Shown: positions 17,566 to 25,683, counted from the stretch's first letter. The stretch: DNA of 64,000 nucleotides from Ectobacillus sp042610425 (GCF_042610425.1 NZ_JBGJZM010000002.1:310001-374000), one strand, 5' to 3'. Notes: generated from the sequence alone by a model not told the origin. A program made the numbers and translations.

Positions 17566-17988
17566 TTACCGGATTGCAAACGTGATCTCCGCTTCACAAG
17601 CAAGCTCCCCGTTTACAGTCGCAACAGCTTTTCCTTTTCCAATCGGTCCCTTTATGCGAATGATTTCGACTTCTAAGCGCAGCTGATCACCTGGCTTTAC
17701 TTGACGCTTGAAGCGGCAGTTATCAATTCCTGCGAAGAGACCGATCTTGCCTTTGTTCTCTTCCTTAATAAGCATCGCTGCAGCGCCGACTTGTGCGAGT
17801 GCTTCGACGATAAGAACCCCTGGCATAACCGGATAGTCCGGAAAATGACCTTGAAAGAACGGTTCATTTACCGTTACATTTTTCAAACCGACTGCGCGTT
17901 TGCCTTCTTCGATCTCAAGAATTTGATCGACAAGCAAAAATGGGTAACGATGGGGGATGATTTCTTTAATTTGTTGAACGTCTAGCAT
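17566..17988 (-). CDS. fabZ: 3-hydroxyacyl-ACP dehydratase FabZ
   Basis: Dehydrates beta-hydroxyacyl-ACP in type II fatty acid synthesis. At 140 aa it has normal length. The hot-dog fold signature is complete: HRYPFLLVDQI near the N terminus, then HFPDYPVMPGVLIVEALAQ with catalytic His48 and Glu62. Start ATG follows GGAGGA. It is separated from mbl by about 460 bases that contain a terminator and a bcr1-like element, so it probably has its own transcript. Confidence 0.96.
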   Translation of the reverse strand: MLDVQQIKEIIPHRYPFLLVDQILEIEEGKRAVGLKNVTVNEPFFQGHFPDYPVMPGVLIVEALAQVGAAAMLIKEENKGKIGLFAGIDNCRFKRQVKPGDQLRLEVEIIRIKGPIGKGKAVATVNGELACEAEITFAIR

Positions 17989-18062
17989 AGGAATCCTCCT
18001 TCATGTGTTTACTATCTATCATTATCACATTGTAAGCCAGTTTTGTGAACTGTAGACATAAA

Positions 18063-18227
18063 AAAGCATACACTCTAACTCCCGAAAGCAAATAACGGAA
18101 AGCTGATGATTTTACCTATAGACACGGAGGTAAAGTCAGAGTGTATGTCCAAGTTAGGGGAAAGGCAATTGCAATGTTCACATAGTCATACTAGTGAAGG
18201 CAATTTTGCCTCATGTGTCGTATTCAT
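18063..18227 (-). mobile_element. bcr1-like B. cereus group repeat element
   Basis: A 165-base non-coding element flanked by direct repeats ATAAA (18058-18062 and 18228-18232), which is TTTAT on the other strand. Inside, CATACACTCT and AGAGTGTATG form the main stem, TTTACCT/AGGTAAA an inner stem, and AGGCAATTTTGCCT a further hairpin. Length, structure and the TTTAT target duplication match the published description of bcr1, a mobile, non-coding repeat confined to the B. cereus group. It contains no reading frame. The consensus was recalled, not compared. Confidence 0.75.
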
Positions 18228-18393
18228 ATAAAATTATAAGTGTTTTTTCCAAAAAATAAAACTGCTAAATATAGCAAAAATCCAGTAAAGATGTTAGTAA
18301 TTGTCGGTTTCTCTCATTTATGCTCGGTTTTTCTCATTCTTATAAGAAATGTAAGATTTTTTTATTTATTGGTTAACATACGCGTATGGAATT

Positions 18394-18421
18394 AAAAAAA
18401 GCACAGTATGCACTGTGCTTC
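18394..18421 (-). terminator. Intrinsic terminator of mbl
   Basis: On the minus strand AAGCACAGT and ACTGTGCTT pair around GCAT and are followed by seven Ts. It lies 26 bases after the mbl stop. Confidence 0.9.
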
Positions 18422-18446
18422 ATCAAGAACCTTAAAATGTTCCTTT

Positions 18447-19448
18447 TTAAACTAGGCTACGTTTTGGTAAACGGTCGATGTTATCAAGCATAACACCTGT
18501 TCCGATTGCCACACATTGCATTGGGTCTTCTGCGATTAGGACAGGAACCTTTAGCTCTTCTGCAAGAAGCATGTCGATGCCGTGTAGTAATGCTCCGCCG
18601 CCTGTTAGAATAACACCGCGGTCGATGATGTCTGCAGCAAGTTCTGGTGGTGTGCGTTCAAGCACGCCTTTAGCAGCTTGTACAATGACAGACGCATCTT
18701 CCTTCAGTGCTTCTTGAATTTCTTCGGATCCAACTGAAATCGTACGAGGTAAGCCTGTTACCATATCCCGTCCGCGAATTTCAATTTGTTCGTCGCGAGA
18801 ACCTGGGAATACCGTACCAACTTCGATTTTAATATTTTCTGCCGTACGTTCCCCGATCAATAGCTTGTACTTACGTTTAATGTAGTTAAGAATCTCCATG
18901 TCAAACTTATCGCCTGCCATTTTGATGCTGGAGGAGGTAACAATATCGCCCATAGAAAGCACAGCAATATCCGTCGTACCTCCGCCAATATCAACTACCA
19001 TATTACCGTACGGTTGGAAAATATCCATACCTGCCCCAATTGCAGCTACCTTCGGCTCTTCTTCTAAGTAAACAACCTTACCGCCTGATTTCTCAGCAGC
19101 CTCACGAATGGCCTTCTGTTCTACAGATGTAATATTTGTCGGGCAGCAAATCAAAATACGTGGTTTTGACATGAAACCTTTCACATTCAGCTTGTTAATG
19201 AAATGCTTTAACATCGCTTCCGTAATTTCAAAATCTGCAATAACCCCGTCTTTTAACGGACGAATCGCTACAATATTACCAGGCGTACGACCAACCATAC
19301 GTCTTGCTTCTTCCCCAACTGCTAACACTCTACCTGTATTACGATCAATTGCCACAACAGAAGGCTCATTCAACACAATACCTTTACCTTTAACATGGAT
19401 CAGCACATTAGCTGTTCCAAGATCGATTCCAATATCTTTCGAAAACAT
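18447..19448 (-). CDS. mbl: Rod-shape-determining actin homologue Mbl
   Basis: A 333-aa MreB-family protein that polymerises under the membrane and guides side-wall peptidoglycan synthesis. The actin-fold ATP site is visible: phosphate-1 GIDLGTANVLIHVKGKGIVL, phosphate-2 VVDIGGGTTDIAVLS and the adenosine motif ILTGGGALLHGID. Gene order spoIIID-mbl identifies it as Mbl instead of MreB or MreBH, as in B. subtilis. It lies 162 bases after spoIIID in the same direction. Confidence 0.95.
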   Translation of the reverse strand: MFSKDIGIDLGTANVLIHVKGKGIVLNEPSVVAIDRNTGRVLAVGEEARRMVGRTPGNIVAIRPLKDGVIADFEITEAMLKHFINKLNVKGFMSKPRILICCPTNITSVEQKAIREAAEKSGGKVVYLEEEPKVAAIGAGMDIFQPYGNMVVDIGGGTTDIAVLSMGDIVTSSSIKMAGDKFDMEILNYIKRKYKLLIGERTAENIKIEVGTVFPGSRDEQIEIRGRDMVTGLPRTISVGSEEIQEALKEDASVIVQAAKGVLERTPPELAADIIDRGVILTGGGALLHGIDMLLAEELKVPVLIAEDPMQCVAIGTGVMLDNIDRLPKRSLV

Positions 19449-19610
19449 CCCAGATTTTCCTCCTCGATATTCAGCTCAAATGAGCAACGAATTCTTATGC
19501 ACCTAATTTACAATTTTAGCATAACTCATTAGGAAACGTAATATGATAAGGAAGAATTTCTAGTGGAAATTTTACAAAAGAAAATTGGAACCAAACATAA
19601 CATGTCATTT

Positions 19611-19883
19611 CTATTGCCTCACCGTCTTAACCGTATCCTCTTTCTGGTATTTCTGCTTCGTCGCCTCGCCGCCTCTAAGGTGACGAATCGACTTATGATA
19701 ATCAAGAATTTCCTTCACCTCTATTGCTAAATCCGGATTAATCTCAGGAAGACGCTCCGTCAAATCCTTATGAACCGTACTCTTCGACACACCAAATTCC
19801 TTTGCAATCACGCGAACCGTCTTTCTTGTCTCCACGATATATTTACCAATCTTGATCGTTCTCTCTTTGATGTAATCGTGCAC
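19611..19883 (-). CDS. spoIIID: Mother-cell transcription factor SpoIIID
   Basis: A small DNA-binding regulator acting in the mother cell after sigma-E, switching genes before sigma-K takes over. From the GTG at 19883 (GGGGAGG eight bases upstream) it is 90 aa and starts HDYIKERTIKIGKYIVE like the B. subtilis protein. The helix-turn-helix is at about 23-42 (KTVRVIAKEFGVSKSTVHKD) and a basic C-terminal tail follows. The frame stays open upstream to a GTG at 20006, which also has a ribosome site, so a 41-residue longer form is possible. Confidence 0.93.
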   Translation of the reverse strand: MHDYIKERTIKIGKYIVETRKTVRVIAKEFGVSKSTVHKDLTERLPEINPDLAIEVKEILDYHKSIRHLRGGEATKQKYQKEDTVKTVRQ

Positions 19884-20046
19884 ACCACTCGCCTCCCCGA
19901 ATTGGATGTGAGAAGAGTGAAATGAGACTCGCTGTGTTCCACTAGGATGTAAACTCGGGCGCTGACCACCAGCCATAGATTTTTGATTTATAATGAACGA
20001 ATTCACGATTTCTCACCTCAAACACTCTCATTGATGGGTTTATACC

Positions 20047-20075
20047 ATTGTATGGACCCTATTCCAGATATATGC
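20047..20075 (-). promoter_or_regulatory. Sigma-E-type promoter of spoIIID
   Basis: On the minus strand GCATATA (20069-20075) and CATACAAT (20047-20054) are separated by 14 bases, matching the sigma-E consensus very well. spoIIID is a classic sigma-E regulon member. Transcription would begin near 20040, leaving a leader of about 150 bases before the 19883 start. Confidence 0.78.
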
Positions 20076-20173
20076 TAATGAGATGGGAAATTTGTCTAGA
20101 AAATGACTTATTTTTTGGGGTTAAATTTGTATGGGGGGTACATGAGGGGGGTGAGGACCATTAAACTGTAGGT

Positions 20174-20372
20174 TTCCGCCGTTAAATTGGTCCGAGCCGC
20201 CGCTATTTCTGTCGGTTCCGCCGTTATTTGATTACTTGTTCTGATTTTCTTCTTTCTTTTCATCGCAACCGCCGTTAAATGATGGATTTCCGCCGTTTAA
20301 TCGGTTCTTTCCGCTGTTAACTCCTCCGCTTCCGCCGTTAAACTGATTTCTTCCTCCGTAATCATTTCCGTA
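20174..20372 (+). repeat. Tandem array of 21-nt units with CCGCCGTTA core (array A)
   Basis: Three units of 21 nt, a 31-nt pyrimidine-rich linker (20237-20267), then four to five more 21-nt units, most carrying CCGCCGTTA or a near variant. The linker (TTCTGATTTTCTTCTTTC core) matches the linkers of the array at 28402-29055, so both belong to one family; this copy is more diverged. The array overlaps the 3' end of the coding sequence at 20297-20797. Confidence 0.85.
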
Positions 20373-20797
20373 TGTTCCAACGCTTTTAACAGTTTAAAAA
20401 AGGCGTCGTCTCGTTCGAATTCGTCATCTGCAAAGGAGATGGTGAGGGGTTCTTTCGTAATCCTATGTATAATGAGACTGTATTCGGGTATGTTTGTTTG
20501 GTTATAGCGGTGCGCCCAGATGAAGAGGACGGCGGCCAGTAGGAGCCAGGCAAGCATAACGTAAAACGTACCATCTATGCCTTGCAGGACGAACAAGGAG
20601 CGAATGCCAAATAACACGCACGCTGCGCCGCCCATTGTCAGAAGAAAATTCCACGGCCGTTTCGCAGGCTTATCCGTTCTTTCCACCGCGCAAATACAAC
20701 GCGTGACATATATTTTACTTTTATACTCAAAGTATGCATGCTTTATTTTTAAAATATCTCCAAAATATAACGTATCCTCCGGCTCAAATATTGGCAC
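20297..20797 (-). CDS. Two-span membrane protein of unknown function (possibly DUF6232-like)
   Basis: About 166 aa from the GTG at 20797, which has GGAGGG six bases upstream; the longer open frame has no comparable site. The N-terminal ~55 residues (TLYFGDILKIKHAYFEYKSKIYVTRCICAVE) look beta-rich. Then come two hydrophobic spans, LLTMGGAACVLFGIRSLFVL and FYVMLAWLLLAAVLFIWAH, and a C-terminal half of about 60 residues. The overall layout recalls DUF6232, which I cannot confirm. The last 20 or so residues (EISLTAEAEELTAERTD) are translated from 21-nt repeats of array A, so the stop codon has been supplied by the array. Confidence 0.72.
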   Translation of the reverse strand: MPIFEPEDTLYFGDILKIKHAYFEYKSKIYVTRCICAVERTDKPAKRPWNFLLTMGGAACVLFGIRSLFVLQGIDGTFYVMLAWLLLAAVLFIWAHRYNQTNIPEYSLIIHRITKEPLTISFADDEFERDDAFFKLLKALEHTEMITEEEISLTAEAEELTAERTD

Positions 20798-20842
20798 ACG
20801 CGTCCCTCCTCTTCCTCTACATCTATTATAAAGGCGCACAAC

Positions 20843-20870
20843 AAAAAAGACACCTCGAACATGAAGTGTC
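20843..20870 (-). terminator. Intrinsic terminator after the small acidic-tail protein gene
   Basis: On the minus strand GACACTTC and GAGGTGTC (one G-U pair) enclose ATGTTC and are followed by six Ts, directly after the stop codon at 20871-20873. Confidence 0.8.
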
Positions 20871-21017
20871 CTAGTCTTTACTATCGTGATCTGAATCCAC
20901 ATCATGATCTCTCGTATCATCAGAAGACGAATCATCTGACCTCGAGCCCCCTAGAAAGGAAACAATGATCACAAACAACACAATTATTACAATCGTAACA
21001 ATCCAGCCTGTCGACAT
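20871..21017 (-). CDS. Small single-span membrane protein with acidic tail (48 aa)
   Basis: A 48-residue protein starting at ATG 21015-21017 after a strong GGGGGG site. It has one hydrophobic span (about residues 5-22, WIVTIVIIVLFVIIVSFL) followed by a hydrophilic tail very rich in Asp and Ser (SDDSSSDDTRDHDVDSDH). It is too short for usual gene callers, but a clear ribosome site upstream and a terminator right after the stop support it. It lies just downstream of spoIIQ and its terminator, so it may have its own promoter. The function is unknown. Confidence 0.7.
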   Translation of the reverse strand: MSTGWIVTIVIIVLFVIIVSFLGGSRSDDSSSDDTRDHDVDSDHDSKD

Positions 21018-21090
21018 AGAATCCCCCCTCTTTACAACTATATGAGGAGGGCGAGGGAATCTGAACGAAAACGTCGCAGAACTTTCCTCA

Positions 21091-21126
21091 CAAAAAAACC
21101 AGCCCCCATCACAGGAGAGCTGGTTC
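21091..21126 (-). terminator. Intrinsic terminator of spoIIQ
   Basis: On the minus strand AACCAGC and GCTGGTT (with inner partial pairing) form a stem followed by a run of seven Ts. It immediately follows the spoIIQ stop. Confidence 0.85.
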
Positions 21127-21130
21127 GTTC

Positions 21131-21961
21131 TTACTGATTGCCAGAAGGAGCTTGGTTATTCGAATCTGTGCCCTGATCCGGATTTGAATCGCCTGGTTGC
21201 TTGTCATCTCCAGGTGTTTGGTTATCCGTTTGCGGCTTGTCAGTTGCTGGGTCTTTCGTTTTGTCATCCTTTGCTGGTGCAGAGGCTTGCTCTACTTTTA
21301 CGTCAGCTAATGATTTGTCCAAAAACTTTTCCGGATTGACAGCAACCCCGTCTTTGCGAATCTCGAAGTGAACGTGGTAGCCAAGTTCCTTGTTCATTTC
21401 GCTAAGTCCTGCTTGTCCGATGACCTGTCCTTGCGTAATGCTTTGTCCCACTTCTACCTTTGAATCGTTTAAGCTTTGATAGAAGGTAGAAACGCCGTTT
21501 TCGCTGTCAACAGTAACGACGTAGCCAAGAAGCGCATCTTTTTCCGCCTTTGTCACGGTACCACTTACGGCAGCGGTTACGTCAAACATTTTTTCACCGT
21601 TACCTGCCACAAGATCAATCCCAGTGTTCGGGGAGTATGTGTTGTTATAAAAAACGAGTGCTTGCTCCTGCTCAGCTGCTGGCGCTTTGTCTTCATAGAA
21701 TTTCTTCTTAATTGAAACACTAGCCGCATCGGCTACCGGAAGCTTCACAGTTTCTGCTACCTTCGTTACCGGTACAGACGGCGATTCATGTTGACTTAGC
21801 GGTGTAACCGGCTTCACATCCTGATTATCATTCGCCATTTGGTACCAAAGAGCCCCAGTTAAAATGACAGCTGCACTTGCGATATAAACTACTGGAAAAA
21901 CCCAACGCTTTTGAAACAAGCGCACTACTTTTCGAGATTGCTTATTTTCTCCATCTCTCAT
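21131..21961 (-). CDS. spoIIQ: Forespore engulfment protein SpoIIQ
   Basis: A 276-aa forespore membrane protein that pairs with SpoIIIAH across the septum and supports engulfment and the feeding-tube channel. One membrane span (about 20-41, WVFPVVYIASAAVILTGALW) is followed by a LytM/M23 domain (about 90-225). The first zinc-ligand motif reads NTGIDLV, lacking the histidine of active M23 enzymes, while HVHFEIR is kept, as in the inactive B. subtilis protein. The C-terminal ~50 residues are a low-complexity D/Q/P/N tail. ATG 21961 follows GAGGTGAT. Confidence 0.92.
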   Translation of the reverse strand: MRDGENKQSRKVVRLFQKRWVFPVVYIASAAVILTGALWYQMANDNQDVKPVTPLSQHESPSVPVTKVAETVKLPVADAASVSIKKKFYEDKAPAAEQEQALVFYNNTYSPNTGIDLVAGNGEKMFDVTAAVSGTVTKAEKDALLGYVVTVDSENGVSTFYQSLNDSKVEVGQSITQGQVIGQAGLSEMNKELGYHVHFEIRKDGVAVNPEKFLDKSLADVKVEQASAPAKDDKTKDPATDKPQTDNQTPGDDKQPGDSNPDQGTDSNNQAPSGNQ

Positions 21962-21981
21962 TTGAATATCACCTCAGCAAC

Positions 21982-22011
21982 CATTGTGAACAATATTCAG
22001 AAAATCTATAC
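21982..22011 (-). promoter_or_regulatory. Possible sigma-F promoter of spoIIQ
   Basis: On the minus strand GTATA (22007-22011) is followed after 15 bases by GTTCACAATG (21982-21991), resembling the sigma-F pattern except for one G. spoIIQ is a sigma-F gene in B. subtilis. The start site would fall very close to the ribosome site, which lowers confidence. Confidence 0.4.
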
Positions 22012-22080
22012 AAAAATGGAAATATATTTTTTCGACAAAAAAGAGCATCGGATTTACCGATACTCCTATAAGGATGTAAA

Positions 22081-22581
22081 TTATTTTATTTGATACAAAG
22101 AAGTTTGCATAAGGCGTTCAAAGAAATCTGCTTTTGCCCGGCGATATTCTTCCATCGTCTCTCCTTCAAACTTCTGCTTTAATTCATTATAGGTACGTCT
22201 AAGTAACTCATTTTCTCTTAATACTTCTGTTATTTTCCAAAAGATATCAAACTCTGTATTCTTAACAGTTAGTTGAATCCCGAGCGGCACAGTATTGCGG
22301 TCATCTTTAAATGATATAAAATGCTCCGTTTCAGGACTACCATCATTACGATCATAGAGGGCTAGCAGTATTTTCCTGGCTTGCGGAAATTCCTTCTCTT
22401 CTACCCGCACCTGTATGTCAAGATCCCCCTTTGTTAGCGTTCCTGGAATAGCGGTACTACCCACGTGGCGAATATCTGCATAAGGGAGGAAACTCCGTAA
22501 ATTAGCCTTTTGTAAGTTAAATAAGGACTCTATCTGCCGTCTGAATAGTTGTTCATCTTGAAAATGAACCTGCAAGGTCAT
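22081..22581 (-). CDS. GrpB family protein (UPF0157, nucleotidyltransferase fold)
   Basis: About 166 aa from ATG 22581, which has GAAGGAGG upstream; a start eleven codons earlier lacks a ribosome site. The family hallmark HVGSTAIPGTLTKGDLDIQV is at about 40-60, containing the GS and DxD residues of the nucleotidyltransferase fold. The C-terminal half contains FISFKDD. The substrate of these proteins is not established. It is a single-gene unit between spoIIQ and a YdcZ-like gene. Confidence 0.85.
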   Translation of the reverse strand: MTLQVHFQDEQLFRRQIESLFNLQKANLRSFLPYADIRHVGSTAIPGTLTKGDLDIQVRVEEKEFPQARKILLALYDRNDGSPETEHFISFKDDRNTVPLGIQLTVKNTEFDIFWKITEVLRENELLRRTYNELKQKFEGETMEEYRRAKADFFERLMQTSLYQIK

Positions 22582-22652
22582 AGCTACGCCTCCTTCTATA
22601 CAATATTTTACCATATATTATATTGGAATATAGCGTTTTTTGATTGTAACTA

Positions 22653-23087
22653 TTATTTTTTATAAAATAAATACAGTCCCACTCCCATTAAAACAAGCGC
22701 CAGTGCACGTTTCATATCAAATGCAATCTGTTTACCCCCAAATAAGGCAAAGTGATCAATAACCGAACCCATCATCAGTTGACCTACAATTGCTGCCGTT
22801 AATGCAGATGCTACCCCAAGTTTAGGCACAATCATCACAGAGATTGCCACGTAACATGCTCCGAGAAGCCCGCCAGTAAGCTGAAATTTAGGAATACCCG
22901 TAATGGAAGGGAAAGTACCTTTTCCTATAACTAAAACGGCCACAAATAAAGCCAGCGTTCCGACAGAAAACGAAACAAACGCCCCTTCCATCGCACCAAT
23001 TCGTTTGCCAAGGCCTCCGTTGATCGCTGCCTGAACCGCAAGCACCACACCACTTAGCAGAGCTAATATATACAACATCCAATTCAT
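22653..23087 (-). CDS. DMT-superfamily YdcZ-like membrane protein (DUF606)
   Basis: A 144-aa protein with five hydrophobic helices, matching the small DUF606/YdcZ branch of the drug/metabolite transporters. Typical are the N-terminal LLSGVVLAVQAAINGGLGKR and GASALTAA-type helix SALTAAIVGQLMMGSVIDHFALFG (first part near residue 90). Such short members usually work as dimers or as adjacent pairs; only one gene is present here. The substrate is unknown. A terminator precedes it at 23112-23149, so it has its own transcript. Confidence 0.85.
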   Translation of the reverse strand: MNWMLYILALLSGVVLAVQAAINGGLGKRIGAMEGAFVSFSVGTLALFVAVLVIGKGTFPSITGIPKFQLTGGLLGACYVAISVMIVPKLGVASALTAAIVGQLMMGSVIDHFALFGGKQIAFDMKRALALVLMGVGLYLFYKK

Positions 23088-23111
23088 CTATCTCACTCCG
23101 TTCTTTTCAAA

Positions 23112-23149
23112 CCAAAACAAAGCCCTCCAAACATTCATTTGGAAGGCTA
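23112..23149 (-). terminator. Intrinsic terminator after the YxcD-like gene
   Basis: On the minus strand AGCC-TTCCAAA and TTTGGA-GGGCT pair across a short loop and lead into TTTGTTTTG. It directly follows the stop at 23154. Confidence 0.7.
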
Positions 23150-23153
23150 TTCG

Positions 23154-23447
23154 TTACTGTGCAATAATATTTGCTGAAACCCCTGTACTTTGTTCAAACT
23201 GTAAATCAATACTCAGACGATCTGGAATAAAATTATGATAGTCACGCAAATACACGGCAATCGCATCAATCAAATCCTGCTCATTCAGATCTACCGTACG
23301 GTATGGCAGGCGCGCACTTGCATGAAATTTTCGTTCTTGATCAAACTGCAAATCCACATCAATTTGCTCGGGACGATACGAATGAAGGGATGCCTCATAC
23401 ACACAAACCGCATCGATTACATCCTGTTCTTCAAAATATAGTTTCAT
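23154..23447 (-). CDS. YxcD-like protein (DUF2653)
   Basis: A 97-aa soluble protein containing two tandem copies of the same roughly 45-residue motif: EEQDVIDAVCVYEASLHSYRPEQIDVDLQFDQ and NEQDLIDAIAVYLRDYHNFIPDRLSIDLQFEQ (each given in part). The pattern fits DUF2653 (B. subtilis YxcD). Function is unknown. It ends the transcript with the serine-rich secreted protein gene 15 bases upstream, so the two are probably co-expressed. Confidence 0.78.
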   Translation of the reverse strand: MKLYFEEQDVIDAVCVYEASLHSYRPEQIDVDLQFDQERKFHASARLPYRTVDLNEQDLIDAIAVYLRDYHNFIPDRLSIDLQFEQSTGVSANIIAQ

Positions 23448-23462
23448 AGATTCTTCTCCCTT

Positions 23463-23906
23463 CTATCGTCGTGCAAACATACGGCGCACGAGCCAAACAA
23501 TCAAAGCAATTACTGCAAGATCTGCTACCAACCCAAGTATAGAAAAGCCACTACCTGCAGCCCCACCGATGCCCATATTTCCAAACGGATGAAACATACT
23601 TCCTAGAAAAGCACCTGCACCAAATGCTGCCGCATGACTAAAAAAGCTAGATTTTTTCGACGGTGCCGGCGCCGGTGCCGAATTATTATTAGAAGGCGAC
23701 TTCGATTGTACGCTAGACGAAGGTGCCTTATAGCCAGAATGATACGTTCCAGAGCTCGAACTGCTTGGTACAGACGAACTACTTGATACAGATGAACTAC
23801 TCTTTGAAGAACTTGATCCGCTAAATCCCTTTGCCTCTGCAATAACCGGTAAAAACAAAAGGGTAAATGCAAGCGCGAACGATAAAAGCTTTTGATACAT
23901 CTTCAT
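23463..23906 (-). CDS. Exported serine-rich protein with C-terminal membrane span
   Basis: About 147 aa from ATG 23906, which has AAAGGAG upstream; the longer frame starts inside AT-rich DNA without a site. A signal peptide (KMYQKLLSFALAFTLLFLPVIAEAKG) precedes a region of serine runs mixed with P, K and V (about 25-85). Then comes a Gly-rich hydrophobic stretch and a final span (VADLAVIALIVWLVRRMF) ending in basic residues. The layout resembles surface-exposed spacer proteins in bacilli. Function unknown; it is paired with the YxcD-like gene downstream. Confidence 0.72.
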   Translation of the reverse strand: MKMYQKLLSFALAFTLLFLPVIAEAKGFSGSSSSKSSSSVSSSSSVPSSSSSGTYHSGYKAPSSSVQSKSPSNNNSAPAPAPSKKSSFFSHAAAFGAGAFLGSMFHPFGNMGIGGAAGSGFSILGLVADLAVIALIVWLVRRMFARR

Positions 23907-24029
23907 ACTTTGTTCTCCTTTTTTTAAGTTGATTATAATGTTTATCTCTATATAGGAAGGTATACTGCAATTTAGTGAAAAAGGCAAGAAAAATAATGTT
24001 TGCCAAGAATCGAACAAATGTTCTATAAT

Positions 24030-24060
24030 AAAAAAGAAGAGAGGATATCCCCTCTTCTCT
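24030..24060 (-). terminator. Intrinsic terminator of the Nramp-family gene
   Basis: On the minus strand AGAAGAG-GGGATATCC-CTCTTCT forms a long near-perfect stem followed by six Ts, starting at the stop codon (24060-24062). Confidence 0.85.
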
Positions 24061-25676
24061 CAAGCAAGTGCTAATTGAAAGGCTTTTACAACCAACATCC
24101 CAACTGCAATAATCAAGTATGCCCGCAAAATAACCATAGCAACTGTCCGTGCCATAGATGCCTTCACAGGTGGCAAATCTTCTAATGGTGCCATCCGCCA
24201 TTCTAACTTTTCTTCTTCATCGATAACCACTTTTATTTTTGGATGATTACGATCTTGTTTCCACATCCAGACACCCGCAGCCAAGAGTGAACCAACTAAT
24301 ATTGCTGCTAATACTTCAACAAGCATTGGTACATCCACATTCGGAAAAATCGTCGTCGTTGCTAGAATTAATGACAGCATAACGAGCGCACCGACAATGA
24401 TGATACTCGCTACATTTTGCCAACGTTTGTTCACCCAAGGACCAAGCACATGTTTATCATTGCAAAGAATAACAAGGAACACCGTCGCACTTGGAAGAAG
24501 CACACCCGCTAATGCTTGCACCAAAATCGTAATCAGACCAAGCGGAGCATTCGGAATAAGAACAATACCGGCAGCCGCCGCAATAATGAACACATACATA
24601 GAATAAAACACCTTTGCATCCTTCCAAGAACGATGAAGCGAATGCTTTACCATAAATACATCGCCAACCGCATAAGAAGTAGACAACGTAAGAGCTGCAG
24701 CCCCAATAATCGAAGCATTCAAAAGCACAATCGCAAAAATATTGCCAGCAACTGGTCCAAGTGTATGCGCAAGTCCCGTTGCCACAGCACCGCTATTCGT
24801 AAAGGAACCGGCAAAACTCGTTCCCTGGAACGCAAACGCCGTCGTAATAATAAGCGCCGCTGCCCCAATCACAACAACAAATGCCCCGATAATCGTATCC
24901 GTCCGTTCATATTTCATCCAGCGCGGCGTAAGTCGTTTATCAATTACATTGGACTGTTGAAAAAAGAGCTGCCAAGGCGCAACCGTCGTACCCACAATCC
25001 CGATCATGAGAAGCATCACATCACCGTTTAGACCACCTTGAATATGAGGAAGGAAAAAGCCCGTCATAATAGGTGTAATCGTTGGATGCGCCATAAACGC
25101 AAGCGGAATCGCAATAAAATTCGTAATAATAAACAAATACATAAACCGTTCCCAGCTCCGGAAGCTACCAGAAATCGTAAACATCACAAGCAAAACACCT
25201 GCTACTGGAACGCTAATCACTGGACTGATACCAAAATGCGCCATTGCCAAACTAATCCCAATAAACTCCGTCACAATCGTCAAAAAATTAACTAAAAATA
25301 AGTCCCCAACAGAAAACCAGCCCCAAAACTTACCAAAGCGGTTAAAAATCAATTGTGCATGGCCAACGCCCGTAACAAGTCCTAGCCGCACAACCATTTC
25401 CTGACACACAATTAAAACCGGTATTAATAGAAGCAATACCCATAACAAACTCGTACCGTAGTTTTGCCCAGCCTCTGCATAGGTAGCAACACCACCGGCA
25501 TCATTATCTCCAACCATCACAATCAAACCTGGACCCATTACAGCAAGCAATGTTTTCATACGAGAACCAAAGCTTGTACGAGCTTCCTTATCATGTTGTG
25601 AAATAGAACCAAATGCACCATGAATATCCCCAACATGTGCATCATCTAAAACCGCATTATTCTTTACTCGATTCAT
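24060..25676 (-). CDS. Nramp-superfamily divalent metal transporter, probably Mg2+ type (NRMT-like)
   Basis: A 538-aa protein with about 11 membrane spans. The region where Mn/Fe transporters have DPGN in helix 1 reads DNDAGG (57-62), and where they have MPHN in helix 6 it reads TVAPWQ (231-236), so the usual soft-metal methionine is absent. The gene lies behind an M-box Mg2+ riboswitch at 25975-26120. Nramp-related magnesium transporters (NRMTs) are a known group with altered sites and M-box control, which makes Mg2+ the best guess. The N-terminal ~35 and C-terminal regions are hydrophilic. The alternative is a Mn2+ transporter with unusual regulation. Confidence 0.82.
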   Translation of the reverse strand: MNRVKNNAVLDDAHVGDIHGAFGSISQHDKEARTSFGSRMKTLLAVMGPGLIVMVGDNDAGGVATYAEAGQNYGTSLLWVLLLLIPVLIVCQEMVVRLGLVTGVGHAQLIFNRFGKFWGWFSVGDLFLVNFLTIVTEFIGISLAMAHFGISPVISVPVAGVLLVMFTISGSFRSWERFMYLFIITNFIAIPLAFMAHPTITPIMTGFFLPHIQGGLNGDVMLLMIGIVGTTVAPWQLFFQQSNVIDKRLTPRWMKYERTDTIIGAFVVVIGAAALIITTAFAFQGTSFAGSFTNSGAVATGLAHTLGPVAGNIFAIVLLNASIIGAAALTLSTSYAVGDVFMVKHSLHRSWKDAKVFYSMYVFIIAAAAGIVLIPNAPLGLITILVQALAGVLLPSATVFLVILCNDKHVLGPWVNKRWQNVASIIIVGALVMLSLILATTTIFPNVDVPMLVEVLAAILVGSLLAAGVWMWKQDRNHPKIKVVIDEEEKLEWRMAPLEDLPPVKASMARTVAMVILRAYLIIAVGMLVVKAFQLALA

Positions 25677-25683
25677 TCTGCTC

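Noticed and set aside
17453..17686. Plus-strand frame across the fabZ terminator
   Set aside because: It runs through a perfect terminator hairpin and antisense to fabZ.
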